A stretch of DNA of 64,000 nt from Lotus japonicus (lineage: Eukaryota > Streptophyta > Magnoliopsida > Fabales > Fabaceae), in NCBI RefSeq assembly GCF_012489685.1, contig NC_080046.1, positions 30,845,763 through 30,909,762 on the forward strand, read 5' to 3'. Within the stretch, counting starts at the first letter, position 1. Each line of letters begins with the position of its first letter. A program made the translations under genes and the position numbers. Shown here one piece after another: positions 1 to 13,849 of this stretch. The notes beneath the pieces are model-generated. The model was not told the DNA's origin, did not search any database, and saw only the letters and a program-made list of their open reading frames with translations.

Positions 1-3000
1 GTGACAAGGTTTCACGTGGAAAACTCAAGTTTCCACGTGAAATAGCCCAGGTTTCACGTGGAAAGCTTAGAAATCTCAACATTCCACGTGAAATTGCCAA
101 GGTTTCACGTGGAAAACTCAAATTTCCACGGGAAATAGCCTAGGTTTCACGTGGAAAGCTTGGAAAAATCAACATTCCACGTGAAATTGGCCAAGTTTCA
201 CGTGGAAAGCTTGGAAATCTCAGGATTCCATGTGAAAAGCCAAGGTTTCAGGTGGAAAGCTGGGATATCTCAACATTCCACGTGAAATGGACAAGGTTTC
301 ACGTGGAAAACTCAAGTTTCCACGTGAAATAGCCCAGGTTTCACGTGGAAAGCTTGGAAAACTCAACATTCCACGTGAAATTGGCCAAGTTTCACGTGGA
401 AAGCTTGGAAATGTCAGGATTCCACGTGAAAAGCCAAGGTTTCACGTGGAAAGCTCGGAAATCTCAACATTCCACGTCAAAGTGACAAGGTTTCACGTGG
501 AAAACTCAAGTTTCCACGTGAAATAGTCAACGTTTCACGTGGAAAGCTTGGAAAACTCAACACTCCACGTCAAATTGACCAACTTTCACGTGGAAAGCTT
601 GGAAATCTCAGGATTCCACGTGGAAAGCCATGGTTTCTCGTGGAAAGCTAGGAAATCTCAACATTCCACGTGAAATGACCTAGGTTTCACGTGCAAAACT
701 CAAGTTTCCATCTGAAATAGCCCAGGATTCACTTGGAAAGCTTGGAAAACTGAACATTCCACGTGAAATTGCCAAGGTTTCACGTGGAAAACTCAAGTTT
801 CCACGTGAAATAGCCCAGGTTTCACGTGGAAATATTGGAAAACTCAACATTTCAAGTGAAATTTGCCAAGTTTCACGTGAAAAGCTTGGAAATCTCAGGA
901 TTCCACGTGAAAAGCCAAGGTTTCACGTGGAAATCTAGGAAATCTCAACATTCCACGTGAAATTGCCAAGGTTTCACGAGGAAAACTCACGTTTCCACGT
1001 GAAATAGCCCAGGTTTCACGTGGAAAGCTTGGAAAACTCAACATTCCACGTGAAATTGGCCAAGTTTCACGTGGAAAGCTTGGAAATCTCAGGATTCCAC
1101 GTGGAAAGCCGAGGTTTCACGTGGAAAGCTAGGAAATCTCAACATTCCACGTGAAATTGACGAGGTTTCACGTGGAAAAATCAAGTTTTCCACGTGAAAT
1201 AACCCAGGTTTCACGTGGAAAGATTGGAAAACTCAACATTTCAAGTGGAATTGGCCAAGTTTCATGTGAAAAGCTTGGAAATCTCAGGATTCCACGCGAA
1301 AAGCCAAGGTTTCACGTGGAAATCTAGGAAATCTCAACATTCCACGTGAAATTGCCAAGGTTTCACGTGGAAAACTCACGTTTCCACGTGAAATAGCCCA
1401 GGTTTCACGTGGAAAGCTTGGAAAACTCAACATTCCACGTGAAATTGGCCAAGTTTCACGTGGAAAGCTCGGAAATCTCAGGATTCCACGTGGAAAGCCG
1501 AGGTTTCACGTGGAAAGCTAGGAAATCTCAACATTCCACGTGAAATTGACGAGGTTTCATGTGGAAAAATCAAGTTTCCACGTGAAATAGCCCAGGTTTC
1601 ACGTTGAAAGATTGGAAAACTCAACATTTCAAGTGAAATTGGACAAGTTTCAAGTGAAAAGCTTGGAAAACTCAAGTTTCCACATGAAATAGCCCAGGAT
1701 TCACTTGGAAAGCTTGGAAAACTATACATTCCACGTGAAATTGCCAAGTCTTCACGTGGAAAACTCAAGTTTCCACGTGAAATAGCCCAGGTTTCACGTG
1801 GAAAGATTGGAAAGCTCAACATTTCAATTGAAATTGGCCAAGTTTCACGTGGAAAGCTTGGAAATCTCAGGATTCCACGTGAAAAGCCAAGGTTTCACGT
1901 GGAAAGCTAGGAAATCTCAACATTCCACGTGAAATTGCAAGGTTTCACTTGGAAAACTCACGTTTCCACGTGAAATTGCCCAGGATTCACGTGGAAAGCT
2001 TGGAAAACTCAACATTCCACGTGAAATTGGCCAAGTTCCACGTTGAAAGCTTGGCAAACACAAGTTTCCACGTGAAATAGCCCAGGTTACACGTGAAAAG
2101 CTTGGAAATCTCAGGATTCCTCGTCAAAAGCCAAGGTTTCACGCGGAAAGCTCGGAAATCTCAACATTCCACGTGAAAGTGACAAGGTTTCACGTGGAAA
2201 ACTCAAGTTTCCACGTGAAATAACCCAGGTTTCACGTGGAAAGCTTAGAAATCTCAACATTCCACGTGAAATTGCCAAGGTTTCAGGTGGAAAATTCAAA
2301 TTTCCACGGGAAATAGCCTAGGTTTCACGTGGAAAGCTTGGAAAACTCAACATTCCACGTGAAATTGGTCAAGTTTCACGTGGAAAGCTAGGAAATCTCA
2401 ACATTCCACGTGAAATTGCATAGGTTTCACGTGGAAAACTCAAGTTTCCACGTGAAATAGCCCAGGATTCACGTGGAAAGCTTGGAAAACTGAACATTCC
2501 ACGTGAAATTGCCAAGGTTTCACGTGGAAAACTCAAGTTTCCACGTGAAATAGCCTAGGTTTCACGTTGAAAGATTGGAAAACTCAACATTTCAAGTGAA
2601 ATTGGCCAAGTTTCACGTGAAAAGTTTGGAAATCTCAGGACTCCACGTGAAAAGCCAAGGTTTCACGTGGAAAGCTAGGAAATCTCAACATTCCACGTGA
2701 AATTAACAAGGTTTCACGTGGAAAACTCAAGTTTCCACGTGAAATAGCCCAGGTTTCACGTGGAAAACTTGGAAAACTCAACATTCCACGTGGAAAGCTC
2801 GGAAATCTCAGGATTCCACGTGGAAAGCCGAGGTTTCACGTGGAAAGCTAGGAAATCTCAACATTCCACGTGAAATTGACGAGGTTTCACGTGGAAAAAT
2901 CAAGTTTCCACGTGAAATAGCCCAGGTTTCACGTTGACAGATTGGAAAACTCAACATTTCATGTGAAATTGGACAAGTTTCAAGTGAAAAGCTTGGAAAA

Positions 3001-6000
3001 CTCAAGTTTCCACATGAAATAGCCCAGGATTCACTTGGAAAGCTTGGAAAACTGAACATTCCACGTGAAATTGCCAAGTCTTCACGTAGAAAACTCAAGT
3101 TTCCACGTGAAATAGCCCAGGTTTCACGTGGAAAGATTGGAAAGCTCAACATTTCAATTGAAATTGGCCAACTATCACGTGGAAAGCTTGGAAATCTCAG
3201 GATTCCCCGTGAAAAGCCAAGGTTTCACGTGGAAAGCTAGGAAATCTCAACATTCCACGTGAAATTGCCAAGGTTTCACTTGGAAAACTCACGTTTCCAC
3301 GTGAAATTGCCCAGGATTCACGTGGAAAGCTTGGAAAACTCAACATTCCACGTGAAATTGGCCAAGTTCCACGTTGAAAGCTTGGCAAACCCAAGTTTCC
3401 ACGTGAAATAGCCCAGGTTACACGTGAAAAGCTTGGAAATCTCAGGATTCCTCGTCAAAAGCCAAGGTTTCACGCGGAAAGCTCGGAAATCTCAACATTC
3501 CACGTGAAAGTGACAAGGTTTCACGTGGAAAAGTCAAGTTTCCACGTGAAATAACCCAGGTTTCACGTGGAAAGCTTAGAAATCTCAACATTCCACGTGA
3601 AATGGCCAAGGTTTCAGGTGGAAAATTCAAATTTCCACGGGAAATAGCCTAGGTTTCACGTGGAAAGCTTGGAAAACTCTACATTCCACGTGAAATTGGC
3701 CAAGTTTCACGTGGAAAGCTAGGAAATCTCAACATTCCACGTGAAATTGCATAGGTTTCACGTGGAAAACTCAAGTTTCCACGTGAAATAGCCCAGGATT
3801 CACGTGGAAAGCTTGGAAAACTGAACATTCCACGTGAAATTGCCAAGGTTTCACGTGGAAAACTCAAGTTTCCACGTGAAATAGCCCAGGTTTCACGTTG
3901 AAAGATTGGAAAACTCAACATTTCAAGTGAAATTGGCCAAGTTTCACGTGAAAAGTTTGGAAATCTCAGGACTCCACGTGAAAAGCCAAGGTTTCACGTG
4001 GAAAGCTAGGAAATCTCAACATTCCACGTGAAATTAACAAGGTTTCACGTGGAAAACTCAAGTTTCCACGTGAAATAGCCCAGGTTTCACGTGGAAAACT
4101 TGGAAAACTCAACATTCCACGTGAAATTGCCAAGGTTTCAGGTGGAAAATTCAAATTTCCACGGGAAATAGCCTAGGTTTCACGTGGAAAGCTTGGAAAA
4201 CTCTACATTCCACGTGAAATTGGCCAAGTTTCACGTGGAAAGCTAGGAAATCTCAACATTCCACGTGAAATTGCATAGGTTTCACGTGGAAAACTCAAGT
4301 TTCCACGTGAAATAGCCCAGGATTCACGTGGAAAGCTTGGAAAACTGAACATTCCACGTGAAATTGCCAAGGTTTCACGTGGAAAACTCAAGTTTCCACG
4401 TGAAATAGCCCAGGTTTCACGTTGAAAGATTGGACAACTCAACATTTCAAGTGAAATTGGCCAAGTTTCACGTGAAAAGTTTGGAAATCTCAGGACTCCA
4501 CGTGAAAAGCCAAGGTTTCACGTGGAAAGCTAGGAAATCTCAACATTCCACGTGAAATTAACAAGGTTTCACGTGGAAAACTCAAGTTTCCACGTGAAAT
4601 AGCCCAGGTTTCACGTGGAAAACTTGGAAAACTCAACATTCCACGTGAAATTTGCCAAGTTTCACGTGGAAAGCTCGGAAATCTCAGGATTCCACGTGGA
4701 AAGCCGAGGTTTCACGTGGAAATCTAGGAAATCTCAACATTCCACGTGAAATTGACGAGGTTTCATGTGGAAAAATCAAGTTTCCACGTGAAATAGCCCA
4801 GGTTTCACGTGGAAACCTTGGAAAACTCAACATTCCACGTGAAATTGGCCAAGTTTCACGTGGAAAGCTCGGAAATCTCAGGATTCCACGTGCAAAGCCG
4901 ATGTTTCACGTGGAAAGCTAGGAAATCTCAACATTCCACGTGAAATTGCCAAGGTTTCACTTGGAAAACTCACGTTTCCACGTGAAATTGCCCAGGATTC
5001 ACGTGGAAAGCTTGGAAAACTCAACATTCCACGTGAAATTGGCCAAGTTCCACGTTGAAAGCTTGGCAAACACAAGTTTCCACGTGAAATAGCCCAGGTT
5101 ACACGTGAAAAGCTTGGAAATCTCAGGATTCCTCGTCAAAAGCCAAGGTTTCACGCGGAAAGCTCGGAAATCTCAACATTCCACGTGAAAGTGACAAGGT
5201 TTCACGTGGAAAACTCAAGTTTCCACGTGAAATAACCCAGGTTTCACGTGGAAAGCTTAGAAATCTCAACATTCCACGTGAAATGGCCAAGGTTTCAGGT
5301 GGAAAATTCAAATTTCCACGGGAAATAGCCTAGGTTTCACGTGGAAAGCTTGGAAAACTCTACATTCCACGTGAAATTGGTCAAGTTTCACGTGGAAAGC
5401 TAGGAAATCTCAACATTCCACGTGAAATTGCATAGGTTTCACGTGGAAAACTCAAGTTTCCACGTGAAATAGCCCAGGATTCACGTGGAAAGCTTGGAAA
5501 ACTGAACATTCCACGTGAAATTGCCAAGGTTTCACGTGGAAAACTCAAGTTTCCACGTGAAATAGCCCAGGTTTCACGTTGAAAGATTGGAAAACTCAAC
5601 ATTTCAAGTGAAATTGGCCAAGTTTCACGTGAAAAGTTTGGAAATCTCAGGACTCCACGTGAAAAGCCAAGGTTTCACGTGGAAATCTAGGAAATCTCAA
5701 CATTCCACGTGAAATTGCCAAGGTTTCACGTGGAAAACTCACGTTTCCACGTGAAATAGCCCAGGTTTCACGTGGAATGCTTGGAAAACTCAACATTCCA
5801 CGTGAAATTGGCCAAGTTTCACGTGGAAAGCTCGGAAATCTCAGGATTCCACGTGGAAAGCCGAGGTTTCACGTGGAAAGCTAGGAAATCTCAACATTCC
5901 ACGTGAAATTGACGAGGTTTCATGTGGAAAAATCAAGTTTCCACGTGAAATAGCCCAGGTTTCACGTTGAAAGATTGGAAAACTCAACATTTCAAGTGAA

Positions 6001-9000
6001 ATTGGACAAGTTTCAAGTGAAAAGCTTGGAAAACTCAAGTTTCCACATGAAATAGCCCAGGATTCACTTGGAAAGCTTGGAAAACTGAACATTCCACGTG
6101 AAATTGTCAAGTCTTCACGTGGAAAACTCAAGTTTCCACGTGAAATAGCCCAGGTTTCACGTGGAAAGATTGGAAAGCTCAACATTTCAATTGAAATTGG
6201 CCAAGTTTCACGTGGAAAGCTTGGAAATCTCAGGATTCCCCGTGAAAAGCCAAGTTTTCACGTGGAAAGCTAGGAAATCTCAACATTCCACGTGAAATTG
6301 CCAAGGTTTCACTTGGAAAACTCACGTTTCCACGTGAAATTGCCCAGGATTCACGTGGAAAGCTTGGAAAACTCAACATTCCACGTGAAATTGGCCAAGT
6401 TCCACGTTGAAAGCTTGGCAAACACAAGTTTCCACGTGAAATAGCCCAGGTTACACGTGAAAAGCTTGGAAATCTCAGGATTCCTCGTCAAAAGCCAAGG
6501 TTTCACGCGGAAAGCTCGGAAATCTCAACATTCCACGTGAAAGTAACAAGGTTTCACGTGGAAAACTCAAGTTTCCACGTGAAATAACCCAGGTTTCACG
6601 TGGAAAGCTTAGAAATCTCAACATTCCACGTGAAATGGCCAAGGTTTCAGGTGGAAAATTCAAATTTCCACGGGAAATAGCCTAGGTTTCACGTGGAAAG
6701 CTTGGAAAACTCTACATTCCACGTGAAATTGGCCAAGTTTCACGTGGAAAGCTAGGAAATCTCAACATTCCACGTGAAATTGCATAGGTTTCACGTGGAA
6801 AACTCAAGTTTCCACGTGAAATAGCCCAGGATTCACGTGGAAAGCTTGGAAAACTGAACATTCCACGTGAAATTGCCAAGGTTTCACGTGGAAAACTCAA
6901 GTTTCCACGTGAAATAGCCCAGGTTTCACGTTGAAAGATTGGAAAACTCAACATTTCAAGTGAAATTGGCCAAGTTTCACGTGAAAAGTTTGGAAATCTC
7001 AGGACTCCACGGGAAAAGCCAAGGTTTCACGTGGAAAGCTAGGAAATCTCAACATTCCACGTGAAATTAACAAGGTTTCACGTGGAAAACTCAAGTTTCC
7101 ACGTGAAATAGCCCAGGTTTCACGTGGAAAACTTGGAAAACTCAACATTCCACGTGAAATTGGCCAAGTTTCACGTGGAAAGCTCGGAAATCTCAGGATT
7201 CCACGTGGAAAGCCGAGGTTTCACGTGGAAATCTAGGAAATCTCAACATTCCACGTGAAATTGACGAGGTTTCATGTGGAAAAATCAAGTTTCCACGTGA
7301 AATAGCCCAGGTTTCACGTGGAAACCTTGGAAAACTCAACATTCCACGTGAAATTGGCCAAGTTTCACGTGGAAAGCTCGGAAATCTCAGGATTCCACGT
7401 GGAAAGCCGATGTTTCACGTGGAAAGCTAGGAAATCTCAACATTCCACGTGAAATTGCCAAGGTTTCACTTGGAAAACTCACGTTTCCACGTGAAATTGC
7501 CCAGGATTCACGTGGAAAGCTTGGAAAACTCAACATTCCACGTGAAATTGGCCAAGTTCCACGTTGAAAGCTTGGCAAACACAAGTTTCCACGTGAAATA
7601 GCCCAGGTTACACGTGAAAAGCTTGGAAATCTCAGGATTCCTCGTCAAAAGCCAAGGTTTCACGCGGAAAGCTCGGAAATCTCAACATTCCACGTGAAAG
7701 TGACAAGGTTTCACGTGGAAAACTCAAGTTTCCACGTGAAATAACCCAGGTTTCACGTGGAAAGCTTAGAAATCTCAACATTCCACGTGAAATGGCCAAG
7801 GTTTCAGGTGGAAAATTCAAATTTCCACGGGAAATAGCCTAGGTTTCACGTGGAAAGCTTGGAAAACTCTACATTCCACGTGAAATTGGCCAAGTTTCAC
7901 GTGGAAAGCTAGGAAATCTCAACATTCCACGTGAAATAGCCCAGGATTCACGTGGAAAGCTTGGAAAACTGAACATTCCACGTGAAATTGCCAAGGTTTC
8001 ACGTGGAAAACTCAAGTTTCCACGTGAAATAGCCCAGGTTTCACGTTGAAAGATTGGAAAACTCAACATTTCAAGTGAAATTGGCCAAGTTTCACGTGAA
8101 AAGTTTGGAAATCTCAGGACTCCACGTGAAAAGCCAAGGTTTCACGTGGAAATCTAGGAAATCTCAACATTCCACGTGAAATTGCCAAGGTTTCACGTGG
8201 AAAACTCACGTTTCCACGTGAAATAGCCCAGGTTTCACGTGGAAAGCTTGGAAAACTCAACATTCCACGTGAAATTGGCCAAGTTTCACGTGGAAAGCTC
8301 GGAAATCTCAGGATTCCACGTGGAAAGCCGAGGTTTCACGTGGAAAGCTAGGAAATCTCAACATTCCACGTGAAATTGACGAGGTTTCATGTGGAAAAAT
8401 CAAGTTTCCACGTGAAATAGCCCAGGTTTCACGTTGAAAGATTGGAAAACTCAACATTTCAAGTGAAATTGGACAAGTTTCAAGTGAAAAGCTTGGAAAA
8501 CTCAAGTGTCCACATGAAATAGCCCAGGATTCACTTGGAAAGCTTGGAAAACTGTACATTCCACGTGAAATTGCCAAGTCTTCACGTGGAAAACTCAAGT
8601 TTCCACGTGAAATAGCCCAGGTTTCACGTGGAAAGATTGGAAAGCTCAACATTTCAATTGAAATTGGCCAAGTTTCACGTGGAAAGCTTGGAAATCTCAG
8701 GATTCCACGTGAAAAGTCAAGGTTTTACGTGGAAAGCTAGGAAATCTCAACATTCCACGTGAAATTGCAAGGTTTCACTTGGAAAACTCACGTTTCCACG
8801 TGAAATTGCCCAGGATTCACGTGGAAAGCTTGGAAAACTCAACATTCCACGTGAAATTGGCCAAGTTCCACGTTGAAAGCTTGGCAAACACAAGTTTCCA
8901 CGTGAAATAGCCCAGGTTACACGTGAAAAGCTTGGAAATCTCAGGATTCCTCGTCAAAAGCCAAGGTTTCACGCGGAAAGCTCGGAAATCTCAACATTCC

Positions 9001-12000
9001 ACGTGAAAGTGACAAGGTTTCACGTGGAAAACTCAAGTTTCCACGTGAAATAACCCAGGTTTCACGTGGAAAGCTTAGAAATCTCAACATTCCACGTGAA
9101 ATGGCCAAGGTTTCAGGTGGAAAATTCAAATTTCCACGGGAAATAGCCTAGGTCTCACGTGGAAAGCTTGGAAAACTCTACATTCCACGTGAAATTGGCC
9201 AAGTTTCACGTGGAAAGCTAGGAAATCTCAACATTCCACGAGAAATTGCATAGGTTTCACGTGGAAAACTCAAGTTTCCACGTGAAATAGCCCAGGATTC
9301 ACGTGGAAAGCTTGGAAAACTGAACATTCCACGTGAAATTGCCAAGGTTTCACGTGGAAAACTCAAGTTTCCACGTGAAATAGCCCAGGTTTCACGTTGA
9401 AAGATTGGAAAACTCAACATTTCAAGTGAAATTGGCCAAATTTCACGTGAAAAGTTTGGAAATCTCAGGACTCCACGTGAAAAGCCAAGGTTTCACGTGG
9501 AAATCTAGGAAATCTCAACATTCCACGTGAAATTGCCAAGGTTTCACGTGGAAAACTCACGTTTCCACGTGAAATAGCCCAGGTTTCACGTGGAAAGCTT
9601 GGAAAACTCAACATTCCACGTGAAATTGGCCAAGTTTCACGTGGAAAGCTCGGAAATCTCAGGATTCCACGTGGAAAGCCGAGGTTTCACGTGGAAAGCT
9701 AGGAAATCTCAATATTCCACGTGAAATTGACGAGGTTTCACGTGGAAAAATCAAGTTTCCACGTGAAATAGCCCAGGTTTCACGTTGACAGATTGGAAAA
9801 CTCAACATTTCATGTGAAATTGGACAAGTTTCAAGTAAAAAGCTTGGAAAACTCAAGTTTCCACATGAAATAGCCCAGGATTCACTTGGAAAGCTTGGAA
9901 AACTGAACATTCCACGTGAAATTGCCAAGTCTTCACGTAGAAAACTCAAGTTTCCACGTGAAATAGCCCAGGTTTCACGTGGAAAGATTGGAAAGCTCAA
10001 CATTTGAATTGAAATTGGCCAACTTTCACGTGGAAAGCTTGGAAATCTCAGGATTCCACGTGAAAAGCCAAGGTTTCACGTGGAAAGCTAGGAAATCTCA
10101 ACATTCCAAGTGAAATTGGCCAAGTTTCACGTGAAAAGTTTGGAAATCTCAGGACTCCACGTGAAAAGCCAAGGTTTCACGTGGAAATCTAGGAAATCTC
10201 AACATTCCACGTGAAATTGCCAAGGTTTCACTTGGAAAACTCACGTTTCCACGTGAAATTGCCCAGGATTCACGTGGAAAGCTTGGAAAACTCAACATTC
10301 CACGTGAAATTGGCCAAGTTCCACGTTGAAAGCTTGGCAAACACAAGTTTCCACGTGAAATAGCCCAGGTTACACGTGAAAAGCTTGGAAATCTCAGGAT
10401 TCCTCGTCAAAAGCCAAGGTTTCACGCGGAAAGCTCGGAAATCTCAACATTCCACGTGAAAGTGACAAGGTTTCACGTGGAAAACACAAGTTTCCACGTG
10501 AAATAACCCAGGTTTCACGTGGAAAGCTTAGAAATCTCAACATTCCACGTGAAATTGCCAAGGTTTCAGGTGGAAAATTCAAATTTCCACGGGAAATAGC
10601 CTAGGTTTCACGTGGAAAGCTTGGAAAACTCTACATTCCACGTGAAATTGGCCAAGTTTCACGTGGAAAGCTAGGAAATCTCAACATTCCACGTGAAATT
10701 GCATAGGTTTCACGTGGAAAACTCAAGTTTCCACGTGAAATAGCCCAGGATTCACGTGGAAAGCTTGGAAAACTGAACATTCCACGTGAAATTGCCAAGG
10801 TTTCACGTGGAAAACTCAAGTTTCCATGTGAAATAGCCCAGGTTTCACGTTGAAAGATTGGAAAACTCAACATTTCAAGTGAAATTGGCCAAGTTTCACG
10901 TGAAAAGTTTGGAAATCTCAGGACTCCACGTGAAAAGCCAAGGTTTCACGTGGAAAGCAAGGAAATCTCAACATTCCACGTGAAATTAACAAGGTTTCAC
11001 GTGGAAAAACTCAAGTTTCCACGTGAAATAGCCCAGGTTTCACGTGGAAAACTTGGAAAACTCAACATTCCACGTGAAATTGGCCAAGTTTCACGTGGAA
11101 AGCTCGGAGATCTCAGGATTCCACGTGGAAAGCCGAGGTTTCCCGTGGAAAGCTAGGAAATCTCAACATTCCACGTGAAATTGACGAGGTTTCACGTGGA
11201 AAAATCAAGTTTTCACGTGAAATAGCCTAGGTTTCACGTTGACAGATTGGAAAACTCAACATTTCATGTGAAATTGGACAAGTTTCAAGTGAAAAGCTTG
11301 GAAAACTCAAGTTTCCACATGAAATAGCCCAGGATTCACTTGGAAAGCTTGGAAAACTGAACATTCCACGTGAAATTGTCAAGTCTTCACGTGGAAAACT
11401 CAAGTTTCCACGTGAAATAGCCCAGGTTTCGAGTGGAAAGATTGGAAAGCTCAACATTTCAATTGAAATTGGCCAAGTTTCACGTGGAAAGCTTGGAAAT
11501 CTCAGGATTCCCCGTGAAAAGCCAAGGTTTCACGTGGAAAGCTAGGAAATCTCAACATTCCACGTGAAATTGCCAAGGTTTCACTTGGAAAACTCACGTT
11601 TCCACGTGAAATTGCCCAGGATTCACGTGGAAAGCTTGGAAAACTCAACATTCCACGTGAAATTGGCCAAGTTCCACGTTGAAAGCTTGGCAAACACAAG
11701 TTTCCACGTGAAATAGCCAAGGTTACACGTGAAAAGCTTGGAAATCTCAGGATTCCTCGTCAAAAGCCAAGGTTTCACGCGGAAAGCTCGGAAATCTCAA
11801 CATTCCACGTGAAAGTAACAAGGTTTCACGTGGAAAACTCAAGTTTCCAGGTGAAATAACCCAGGTTTCACGTGGAAAGCTTAGAAATCTTAACATTCCA
11901 CGTGAAATTGCCAAGGTTTCAGGTGGAAAATTCAAATTTCCACGGGAAATAGCCTAGGTTTCACGTGGAAAGCTTGGAAAACTCTACATTCCACGAGAAA

Positions 12001-13749
12001 TTGGCCAAGTTTCACGTGGAAAGCTAGGAAATCTCAACATTCCACGTGAAATTGCATAGGTTTCACGTGGAAAACTCAAGTTTCCACGTGAAATAGCCCA
12101 GGATTCACGTGGAAAGCTTGGAAAACTGAACATTCCACGTGAAATTGCCAAGGTTTCACGTGGAAAACTCAAGTTTCCACGTGAAATAGCCCAGGTTTCA
12201 CGTTGAAAGATTGGAAAACTCAACATTTCAAGTGAAATTGGCCAAGTTTCACGTGAAAAGTTTGGAAATCTCAGGACTCCACGTGAAAAGCCAAGGTTTC
12301 ACGTGGAAAGCTAGGAAATCTCAACATTCCACGTGAAATTAACAAGGTTTCACGTGGAAAACTCAAGTTTCCACGTGAAATAGCCCAGGTTTCACGTGGA
12401 AACTTGGAAAACTCAACATTCCACGTGAAATTGGCCAAGTTTCACGTGGAAAGCTCGGAAATCTCAGGATTCCACGTGGAAAGCCGAGGTTTCCCGTGGA
12501 AAGCTAGGAAATCTCAACATTCCACGTGAAATTGACGAGGTTTCACGTGAAAAAATCAAGTTTTCACGTGAAATAGCCCAGGTTTCACGTTGACAGATTG
12601 GAAAACTCAACATTTCATGTGAAATTGGACAAGTTTCAAGTGAAAAGCTTGGAAAACTCAAGTTTCCACATGAAATAGCCCAGGATTCACTTGGAAAGCT
12701 TGGAAAACTGAACATTCCACGTGAAATTGTCAAGTCTTCACGTGGAAAACTCAAGTTTCCACGTGAAATAGCCCAGGTTTCACGTGGAAAGATTGGAAAG
12801 CTCAACATTTCAATTGAAATTGGCCAGTTTCACGTGGAAAGCTTGGAAATCTCAGGATTCCACGTGAAAAGCCAAGGTTTCACGTGGAAAGCTAGGAAAT
12901 CTCAACATTCCACGTGAAATTGCCAAGGTTTCACTTGGAAAACTCACGTTTCCACGTGAAATTGTCCAGGATTCACGTGGAAAGCTTGGAAAACTCACAT
13001 TCCACGTGAAATTGGCCAAGTTCCACGTTGAAAGCTTGGCAAACACAAGTTTCCACGTGAAATAGCCCAGGTTACACGTGAAAAGCTTGGAAATCTCAGG
13101 ATTCTCGTCAAAAGCAAAGGTTTCACGCGGAAAGCTCGGAAATCTCAACATTCCACGTGAAAGTGACAAGGTTTCACGTGGAAAACTCAAGTTTCCACGT
13201 GAAATAACCCAGGTTTCACGTGGAAAGCTTAGAAATCTCAACATTCCACGTGAAATTGCCAAGGTTTCAGGTGGAAAATTCAAATTTCCACGGGAATAGC
13301 CTAGGTTTCACGTGGAAAGCTTGGAAAAACTCAACATTCCACGTGAAATTGGCCAAGTTTCACGTGGAAAGCTAGGAAATCTCAACATTCCACGTGAAAT
13401 TGCATAGTTTTCACGTGGAAAACTCAAGTTTCCACGTGAAATAGCCCAGGATTCACGTGGAAAGCTTGGAAAACTGACATTCCACGTGAAATTGCCAAGG
13501 TTTTCACGTGGGAAAACTCAAGTTTCCACGTGAAAATAGCCCAGGTTTCACGTTGAAAGATTGGAAAACTCAACATTTCAAGTGAAATTGGCCAAGTTTC
13601 ACGTGAAAAGTTTGGAAATCTCAGGACTCCACGTGAAAAGCCAAGGTTTCACGTGGAAAGCTAGGAAATCTCAACATTCCACGTGAAATTAACAAGGTTT
13701 CACGTGGAAAACTCAAGTTTCCACGTGAAATAGCCCAGGTTTCACGTGG
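1..13749. repeat. CACGTG (G-box) satellite array with higher-order structure
   Basis: The whole stretch is a tandem array of related subunits of about 42, 50, 51 and 52 bp. Each subunit holds two G-box palindromes: one written TTTCACGTGGAAA and one written TTTCCACGTGAAA, which are reverse complements of each other. Measured start-to-start distances between successive CACGTG sites are mostly 20-21 bp and 30 bp. Many subunits carry AAGCTT, so a HindIII digest should give a ladder. Subunit variants recur in a fixed order, forming higher-order units of about 1.33-1.35 kb. Open frames of up to 143 codons occur on both strands because 42- and 51-bp units are multiples of three and lack stops; I do not regard them as genes. 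I do not recognise the family by name. The array continues past the left edge and stops at an assembly gap. Confidence 0.95.
3679..4445. repeat. Local duplication of about 524 bp inside the higher-order unit
   Basis: A segment seen once in the other higher-order units is present twice in tandem here, with an offset of 524 bp (for example 3679-3921 matches 4203-4445). It makes the spacing of homologous landmarks jump from about 1,331 to about 1,681 bp. This looks like unequal exchange within the array. Confidence 0.7.
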
Positions 13750-13849
13750 NNNNNNNNNNNNNNNNNNNNNNNNNNNNNNNNNNNNNNNNNNNNNNNNNNN
13801 NNNNNNNNNNNNNNNNNNNNNNNNNNNNNNNNNNNNNNNNNNNNNNNNN
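13750..13849. other. Assembly gap 1 (100 N)
   Basis: Exactly 100 N, so a placeholder length. The left contig ends inside the CACGTG satellite and the right contig starts inside reverse transcriptase, so nothing in the sequence links the two sides. Confidence 0.99.

Noticed and set aside
287..13299. Many open frames of 60-143 codons in the CACGTG array, with SRG/PRE-type repeats
   Set aside because: They follow the subunit period, occur on both strands, and exist because 42- and 51-bp units are multiples of three without stops. No start context or non-repeat sequence.
1..13749. CRISPR-like direct repeats
   Set aside because: Spacers are not unique; both repeats and spacers are homologous along the array, and the context is a plant satellite.
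1..13749. Similarity of TCACGTG to the yeast centromere CDEI box
   Set aside because: The first base of the consensus does not fit and there is no CDEII/CDEIII; the shared hexamer is the general bHLH site.
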